DNA of 9,646 bases from JAIOIW01 sp050304175. Lineage in GTDB: Bacteria; Pseudomonadota; Alphaproteobacteria; Rhizobiales; Rhizobiaceae. The notes beneath the pieces were generated by a model. It ran no database searches and was not told the origin of the DNA. It saw only the letters and a list, made by a program, of their open reading frames with translations. Where the stretch lies: NCBI GenBank assembly GCA_050304175.1, contig JBNLDE010000143.1:1-9646 (forward strand), read 5' to 3'. Positions 6,026 through 9,646 of the stretch are shown here, in pieces. Each line of letters opens with the position of its first letter. The stretch's first letter is position 1. A program made the translations under genes and the position numbers.

Positions 6026-7300
6026 TTACGCCTTCTCCCTCTCGATTGCCCGCCAGCCGATATCGGAGCGGTAGAACCCGTCCGCCCAATCGATCTTCTT
6101 CACCGCCGCATACGCACGGTCGCGAGCCTCGCCCACCGTCCGCCCGGTTGCGGTCACGTTGAGGACGCGACCGCCATTTGCAACGATTACGCCGTCCTTT
6201 TCGGCCGTACCAGCATGGAAGACCTGGACGCCGATATCCGACGCCATCTCCAGCCCACGGATCGCGCCGCCCTTCTTCGGTGTGCCGGGATAGCCCGCCG
6301 CGGCCATCACCACGGTCAGCGCCACGTCGTCAGACCACTCGACCGACTTCCCGACAAGATCGCCCTGCGCCGTCGCCAGCAGCAGCGGCAGCAGGTCGGA
6401 CGTCATCCGCATCATCAGCACCTGGCATTCCGGGTCGCCGAAGCGGACATTGTACTCGATCAACTTGGGGCCTTCCTCGGTAATCATCAGGCCCGCGTAG
6501 AGCACGCCGACAAAAGGCGCGCCTGCGGCGGCCATGCCGTCGACCGTCGGCTGAATAATCTCGGCCATGGTGCGCTTCACCAGGTCGGGCGTCATCACCG
6601 GCGCCGGCGAATAGGCTCCCATCCCGCCGGTATTCGGGCCGATGTCTCCGTCGCCGACGCGCTTGTGATCCTGCGCTGTCGTCAGCGGCAATGCGGTCGC
6701 TCCGTCGCACAGGCAGAAGAAGCTCGCTTCCTCGCCGACCATGCATTCCTCGACGACGACTTCCGCGCCCGCCGCGCCGAATGCGCCGTCAAAGCAATCG
6801 TCGATCGCCGCGCAGGCCTGTTCGACCGTTTCGGCAACCGTCACCCCCTTACCGGCCGCCAGCCCGTCGGCCTTTACGACGATCGGCGCGCCCTGCGCGC
6901 GGATATAGGCTTTCGCATCGTCGGCATTGTCAAAACGGCCCCAGCGCGCGGTCGGGATATTCATCCGCGCGCACAGTTCCTTGGTGTAGGCTTTCGACCC
7001 TTCGAGTTGCGCCGCCTCCTTCGAGGCGCCGAAGACCACGACGCCCGCGGCGCGCAGATCGTCGGCAAGCCCGGCAACCAGCGGCGCCTCCGGTCCGACG
7101 ACAACCAGGCCGATTTCGTTGGCTTTGCAGAATTCGGCGACTGCGGCGTGATCACTCACAACCAGCGCGACGCGCTCGCCGCAGGCGGAGATGCCCGGGT
7201 TGCCGGGCGCGCAGAAGAGCTTTTCCAGCAATGGCGACTGCGCAATTTTCCAGGCCAGCGCGTGTTCGCGTCCGCCTGCGCCAATCAGAAGCACGTTCAT
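6026..7300 (-). CDS. purD: Phosphoribosylamine-glycine ligase (GAR synthetase)
   Basis: Cytoplasmic ATP-dependent ligase joining 5-phosphoribosylamine and glycine, the second step of de novo purine synthesis. The 424 residues match the family's usual length. Domains in order: N-terminal domain (1-100, opening MNVLLIGAGGREHALAWK), ATP-grasp domain (about 101-290, with KADGLAAGKGV at 143-153 and the GPNTGGMGAYSPAP stretch at 221-234), the GARS signature RFGDPECQ (286-293), and a C-terminal domain (about 325-420). All key stretches look intact. Start ATG 7300 is preceded by GGTGG. arsC follows after 4 bases. The upstream neighbour on the same strand is the CMD-family gene, 111 bases away, so purD probably has its own promoter. 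Confidence 0.98.
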   Translation of the reverse strand: MNVLLIGAGGREHALAWKIAQSPLLEKLFCAPGNPGISACGERVALVVSDHAAVAEFCKANEIGLVVVGPEAPLVAGLADDLRAAGVVVFGASKEAAQLEGSKAYTKELCARMNIPTARWGRFDNADDAKAYIRAQGAPIVVKADGLAAGKGVTVAETVEQACAAIDDCFDGAFGAAGAEVVVEECMVGEEASFFCLCDGATALPLTTAQDHKRVGDGDIGPNTGGMGAYSPAPVMTPDLVKRTMAEIIQPTVDGMAAAGAPFVGVLYAGLMITEEGPKLIEYNVRFGDPECQVLMMRMTSDLLPLLLATAQGDLVGKSVEWSDDVALTVVMAAAGYPGTPKKGGAIRGLEMASDIGVQVFHAGTAEKDGVIVANGGRVLNVTATGRTVGEARDRAYAAVKKIDWADGFYRSDIGWRAIEREKA

Positions 7301-7338
7301 TGCTTGTCCACCGTTCCTGCACCGTCAAACCCGCGCTT

Positions 7339-7367
7339 TCGGTAGGGCGTGCGGACGGGTTGGTCAA
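7339..7367 (-). promoter_or_regulatory. Candidate purD promoter
   Basis: TTGACC (7367-7362, preceded by C, as in the alphaproteobacterial CTTGAC preference) and TACCGA (7344-7339) are 17 bases apart, about 40 bases before the purD start codon. The -10 match is weak. No purine-responsive operator or riboswitch fold was recognised in the 111-base gap. Confidence 0.3.
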
Positions 7368-7411
7368 GAACCGGACCGGGAAATGGACAGATTGGTCCGT
7401 CTGCGGCGGAC

Positions 7412-7984
7412 TTACGGTAGAGACGGCGAGTTGTGGCTTTCGGGAAACCGCGCAGCATAAGGCTCGAGCGGCAGGGCGGTCGCATTGGTCAGATACGAGA
7501 TGGTCCGATAGTAGCCGGCGAGCATCAGCACCTCGAGTTGGGCATTCTCATGGAAATTCGCCGCAAAACGTTGCCAGAGGCCGTCATCCAAATTCGCATG
7601 GCGGTGCAGCATGTCGCAGACCGCAATCAATATTCTCTCCCCTTCGTCCTGCCAGCAGGGATCGGATTCATCGCCGTGCACAAGAGAGTGCAAACTTTCT
7701 TCGCTCAATGCCGCCTTTTTTGAGAAGAAGGTTACATGGACGCCCCACTCGTATTCCGACCGGCACAAGGCCGTTGTCCTGCATATCACGATCTCACGCT
7801 GGCGAAGAGGCAAGTTGCCCTCGTCCAGCAAACTCCCGCCCCACAATCTTTCCAGAAGCCGGTTGTCTCTCGCAACCATAGTGAAGAGACCGAGGGGCGG
7901 AACCCCGGGAGGCATCAGGCGGTCGAAACGGGCTTGTATGCCATCGGGAAACGGTGGCGAGGCAGGTTCAATTCTGGGCGACAT
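7412..7984 (-). CDS. Carboxymuconolactone decarboxylase-family (AhpD-like) protein
   Basis: 190-residue all-alpha protein of the CMD/AhpD superfamily. The family core is the region around 60-84: LPLRQREIVICRTTALCRS then EYEWGVHV, with Cys68, Cys74 and His83. The true AhpD CxxC pair is not present (Cys68 and Cys74 are five residues apart), so peroxidase-type activity is not assured; members of this form are generally uncharacterised. LMLAGYYRTISYLTNAT (153-169) is the conserved second half. Real substrate unknown; a role in detoxifying reactive compounds is inferred only from the divergent HxlR regulator, a class often tied to electrophile or redox stress. Start ATG 7984 follows GAGAGAG. Base composition looks less GC-rich than purD beside it, as in the HxlR gene. 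Confidence 0.88.
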   Translation of the reverse strand: MSPRIEPASPPFPDGIQARFDRLMPPGVPPLGLFTMVARDNRLLERLWGGSLLDEGNLPLRQREIVICRTTALCRSEYEWGVHVTFFSKKAALSEESLHSLVHGDESDPCWQDEGERILIAVCDMLHRHANLDDGLWQRFAANFHENAQLEVLMLAGYYRTISYLTNATALPLEPYAARFPESHNSPSLP

Positions 7985-7997
7985 GGCTCTCTCTCGA

Positions 7998-8016
7998 TGC
8001 TATTGAAATAGTAGCG
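7998..8016. promoter_or_regulatory. Operator-like dyad 1, TGCTA-N9-TAGCG
   Basis: An inverted repeat lies 14 bases upstream of the CMD-family start codon, within its likely promoter (TACTAT on the minus strand is a possible -10). The inner bases extend the symmetry (GCTATT ... AATAG). It has the same plan as the dyad at 8028-8046, and the regulator gene is next door, so it is a probable HxlR-type operator. Confidence 0.55.
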
Positions 8017-8027
8017 CATCGATTTTT

Positions 8028-8046
8028 TGCTACGGATTTAATAGCA
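8028..8046. promoter_or_regulatory. Operator-like dyad 2, TGCTA-N9-TAGCA
   Basis: A perfect 5-bp-arm inverted repeat with the same 9-base spacing as dyad 1, its centre exactly 30 bp away. It ends on the first base of the HxlR-type gene's ATG, so bound protein would block that gene's transcription or early elongation. Autorepression is inferred. Confidence 0.55.
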
Positions 8047-8387
8047 TGTCAACTCCCCTGCCCGGAAAGCCGGTCCGCGGTTCCACAACCGGTAAGCCGA
8101 TTATGGCGCTGCTTGACCTGTTGGGTCGGAAAACAGCGCTCCGAGTCCTCTGGGAACTTTCTAAGAACGATCACAAGTTCCGCCCGCTGCAGGCAGCCGC
8201 AGAGACCAGTCCAAGCGTTCTCAACACGAGACTTGCCGAATTGAGGACAGCAGGCCTGATAAAGACAGGACCCGAGGGCTACAGTCTGACCGAGGACGGT
8301 CGGGAGTTGACCCAACTGCTGCTTCCCCTTTTCAATTGGTCTGAACACTGGGCACATCGACTACATAACAATGCAGACGGGGAATAA
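8046..8387 (+). CDS. HxlR-family winged-helix transcriptional regulator
   Basis: 113-residue DNA-binding protein. GKPIMALLDLLGRKTALRVL (16-35) is the opening helix pair of HxlR proteins; FRPLQAAAETSPSVLNTRLA (45-64) is the recognition helix-turn-helix, followed by ELRTAGLIKTG and the wing GYSLTEDGREL, then a C-terminal dimer helix (LLPLFNWSEHWAHRL). It contains no cysteine, so direct thiol sensing as in YodB or HypR is excluded; a ligand or another signal must be used. The start at 8046 keeps the PVRGSTTGKP lead usual in alphaproteobacterial members; only a weak CGGA precedes it, and ATG 8103 is an alternative that would cut into the first helix. It is divergent from the CMD-family gene across 61 bases with two matching dyads, so it likely represses both genes. 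Confidence 0.9.
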   Translation: MSTPLPGKPVRGSTTGKPIMALLDLLGRKTALRVLWELSKNDHKFRPLQAAAETSPSVLNTRLAELRTAGLIKTGPEGYSLTEDGRELTQLLLPLFNWSEHWAHRLHNNADGE

Positions 8388-8427
8388 GCGGCAACACCTC
8401 TGCCAGAATGCGAACGTGAGACAGGTT

Positions 8428-8448
8428 GGCTTGACGGCTACACAAGCC
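8428..8448 (+). terminator. Possible hairpin after the HxlR-type gene
   Basis: GGCTTG and CAAGCC form a 6-bp stem around a 9-base loop, 41 bases past the regulator's stop codon and just before ubiA. No T run follows, so termination is uncertain. Nothing else is evident in 8388-8465, and no clear ubiA promoter was found. Confidence 0.25.
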
Positions 8449-8465
8449 GCTGTCATTCAACGACC

Positions 8466-9449
8466 ATGGAAACGATCCAGTCCAAGGACGCCCGGGGCCG
8501 AGTCGCCGACGCCCCCTCGGGCCACTGGGCATACCGCGTATTGCCACGCGCAGTCTGGCCCTATGCGCAGCTTGCCCGCTGGGACCGGCCGATTGGCTGG
8601 TGGCTGCTGCTCTGGCCGTGCTGGTGGTCCGCGGCACTGGCGGCAAGCGCCCACGCGGATCCCGGCGCCCGCCTTACCGACCTGCTGCCGTCGCCATGGA
8701 TCCTCGCGCTGTTCCTCATCGGCGCCGTCGCCATGCGCGGCGCGGGCTGCACCTACAACGACATCGTCGACAAGGGAATCGACGAGCAGGTGGCGCGGAC
8801 TCGGTCGCGGCCATTGCCTTCAGGCCAGGTCAGCCGCAGGCAGGCCTGGGCCTTCCTCGTGGCGCAGGCGCTGATCGGCCTGGCGGTGCTCGTGCAGTTC
8901 AACGGTTTCGCAATCGCCACCGGCCTCGCGTCGCTGACCGTGGTCGCGATCTATCCCTTCGCAAAGCGATTCACCAACTGGCCGCAGTTCTTTCTCGGCC
9001 TTGCCTTCTCATGGGGGGCGCTGATGGGCTGGGCGGTGCATTTCGGCGCGCTGGCGACACCGGCCTTCCTGCTTTACGCGGGCGCGATCCTGTGGACCAT
9101 CGGCTACGACACGATCTACGCCCACCAGGACAAGGAGGACGACGCGCTGGTCGGCGTTCGTTCCACGGCGCTGCTGTTTGGCAAACATACCAGGACAGCG
9201 CTCGTTCTCCTCTATACCGGCGCGCTGGGACTGTTCGCCATGGCCATTGCCGCAGCCGATGCGCCCTTGCCGGCGATGGCCGGGCTGGTGGCCGCCGCCG
9301 TGCACATGATGGGGCAGATCAGGACGCTCGACATCGACGATCCCGACCAGTGCCTGCGCCTGTTCCAGTCGAACAAGGTGCTGGGATGGATGATATTCGC
9401 CGGGCTGATCGGCGGCGCGGTATGGGCCGCGGTCTCGCCGTCATTTTGA
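8466..9449 (+). CDS. ubiA: 4-hydroxybenzoate polyprenyltransferase
   Basis: Integral inner-membrane, Mg-dependent prenyltransferase that attaches the polyprenyl tail to 4-hydroxybenzoate in ubiquinone synthesis. Both Asp-rich motifs of the UbiA superfamily are present: N98-DIVD-KGID106 within RGAGCTYNDIVDKGID, and YDTIYAHQDKEDD (214-226). RTRSRPLPSG (111-120) and IYPFAKRFTNWPQ (162-174) are also characteristic. Several hydrophobic helices alternate along the protein (for example 43-60, 77-92, 131-162, 176-196, 200-218, 244-264, 306-325). The 327 residues include an N-terminal extension of about 30 before WPYAQLARWDRPIGWW, which I recall as usual in Rhizobiales. The start ATG 8466 has no good ribosome binding site. 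It converges with the DUF6101-like gene, only 6 bases between the stop codons. Confidence 0.96.
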   Translation: METIQSKDARGRVADAPSGHWAYRVLPRAVWPYAQLARWDRPIGWWLLLWPCWWSAALAASAHADPGARLTDLLPSPWILALFLIGAVAMRGAGCTYNDIVDKGIDEQVARTRSRPLPSGQVSRRQAWAFLVAQALIGLAVLVQFNGFAIATGLASLTVVAIYPFAKRFTNWPQFFLGLAFSWGALMGWAVHFGALATPAFLLYAGAILWTIGYDTIYAHQDKEDDALVGVRSTALLFGKHTRTALVLLYTGALGLFAMAIAAADAPLPAMAGLVAAAVHMMGQIRTLDIDDPDQCLRLFQSNKVLGWMIFAGLIGGAVWAAVSPSF

Positions 9450-9455
9450 ACCCGT

Positions 9456-9646
9456 TCAGTAGCGCGCGATGATTTCCTCGCCCGAGATGACGAGGCGCAG
9501 GCCGAGATTGCCCGACTTGCGGCGCGCGAGAAAACGCGGACGGCGGCGGCGCGGCTCGCGGCCCTGACGGCGCTCGCGTGCGGGCGCGGTCCTGACCTGA
9601 CCGATCGTGTCCTCGATCGGACGGGCGACGCCGTCGGCCTCGAACA
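9456..9646 (-). CDS. 3' end of a DUF6101-like gene, 5' end outside window
   Basis: The last 62 residues of a reading frame open to the window edge. It begins FEADGVARPIEDTIG, passes through a very basic stretch (REPRRRRPRFLARRKSG) and ends LRLVISGEEIIARY. An EADG segment, an Arg-rich tail and the end G-E-x-E-I-I-A-R-[NY] match what I recall of the DUF6101 family, which in Rhizobiales often sits next to ubiA. Function unknown; the basic tail could bind nucleic acid or membrane phosphate groups. Recognition rests on this short piece and memory of gene order, so it is tentative, but the GC-rich codon pattern and convergent stop position support a real gene. Confidence 0.72.
   Translation of the reverse strand, partial: FEADGVARPIEDTIGQVRTAPARERRQGREPRRRRPRFLARRKSGNLGLRLVISGEEIIARY

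Noticed and set aside
6008..7345. 445-residue open frame on the plus strand opposite purD
   Set aside because: Same antisense effect of GC-rich codons; purD on the minus strand is complete and unmistakable.
1..9646. Search for a new defence, mobile or biosynthetic system
   Set aside because: All frames with real coding character belong to recognised families in a housekeeping context; no transposase, integrase, toxin-antitoxin pair, repeat array or unusual RNA was seen.

Overview
The window reads as chromosomal DNA of a GC-rich alphaproteobacterium, most likely Hyphomicrobiales (Rhizobiales). The evidence is the GC-rich codon use, the pairing of a DnaJ-type chaperone and an RT0821/Lpp0805-like lipoprotein with pdxH, the ubiA gene followed by the 3' end of a DUF6101-like gene, and a roughly 590-residue DmdC/FadE-type acyl-CoA dehydrogenase. 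Species cannot be told from the sequence. Twelve genes fill almost all of it, and no gap exceeds 300 bases. I see no rRNA, tRNA, CRISPR array, insertion sequence or phage gene.

Layout: (1) 1-960, minus strand: the 5' part of a J-domain chaperone gene and a small lipoprotein gene. (2) 1077-1694, plus: pdxH, pyridoxal phosphate synthesis or salvage, divergent from the lipoprotein gene. (3) 1736-2704, minus: a PAS-GGDEF diguanylate cyclase, convergent with pdxH. (4) 2900-5568, minus: a fatty-acid oxidation pair, an acyl-CoA dehydrogenase followed by a crotonase-fold protein whose active site looks like a delta3,delta2-enoyl-CoA isomerase. (5) 5674-7300, minus: purD and arsC, separated by 4 bases. 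(6) 7412-8387: a divergent pair, a carboxymuconolactone decarboxylase-family (AhpD-like) protein and an HxlR-type repressor. (7) 8466-9646: ubiA (ubiquinone synthesis), convergent with a partial DUF6101-like gene.

Most of this is housekeeping and I found no convincing new multigene system. The more interesting signals are regulatory. A perfect 16-bp palindrome sits in a 19-bp spacer between a good -35 and a plausible -10 box upstream of the isomerase gene, which is the architecture used by MerR-family activators such as LiuR. Two equally built dyads (TGCTA-N9-TAGC[A/G]) lie exactly 30 bp apart in the HxlR/CMD divergent region and look like autoregulatory operators. Two mutually exclusive hairpins follow the isomerase stop codon. 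The lipoprotein gene has no normal start codon where its signal peptide should begin.
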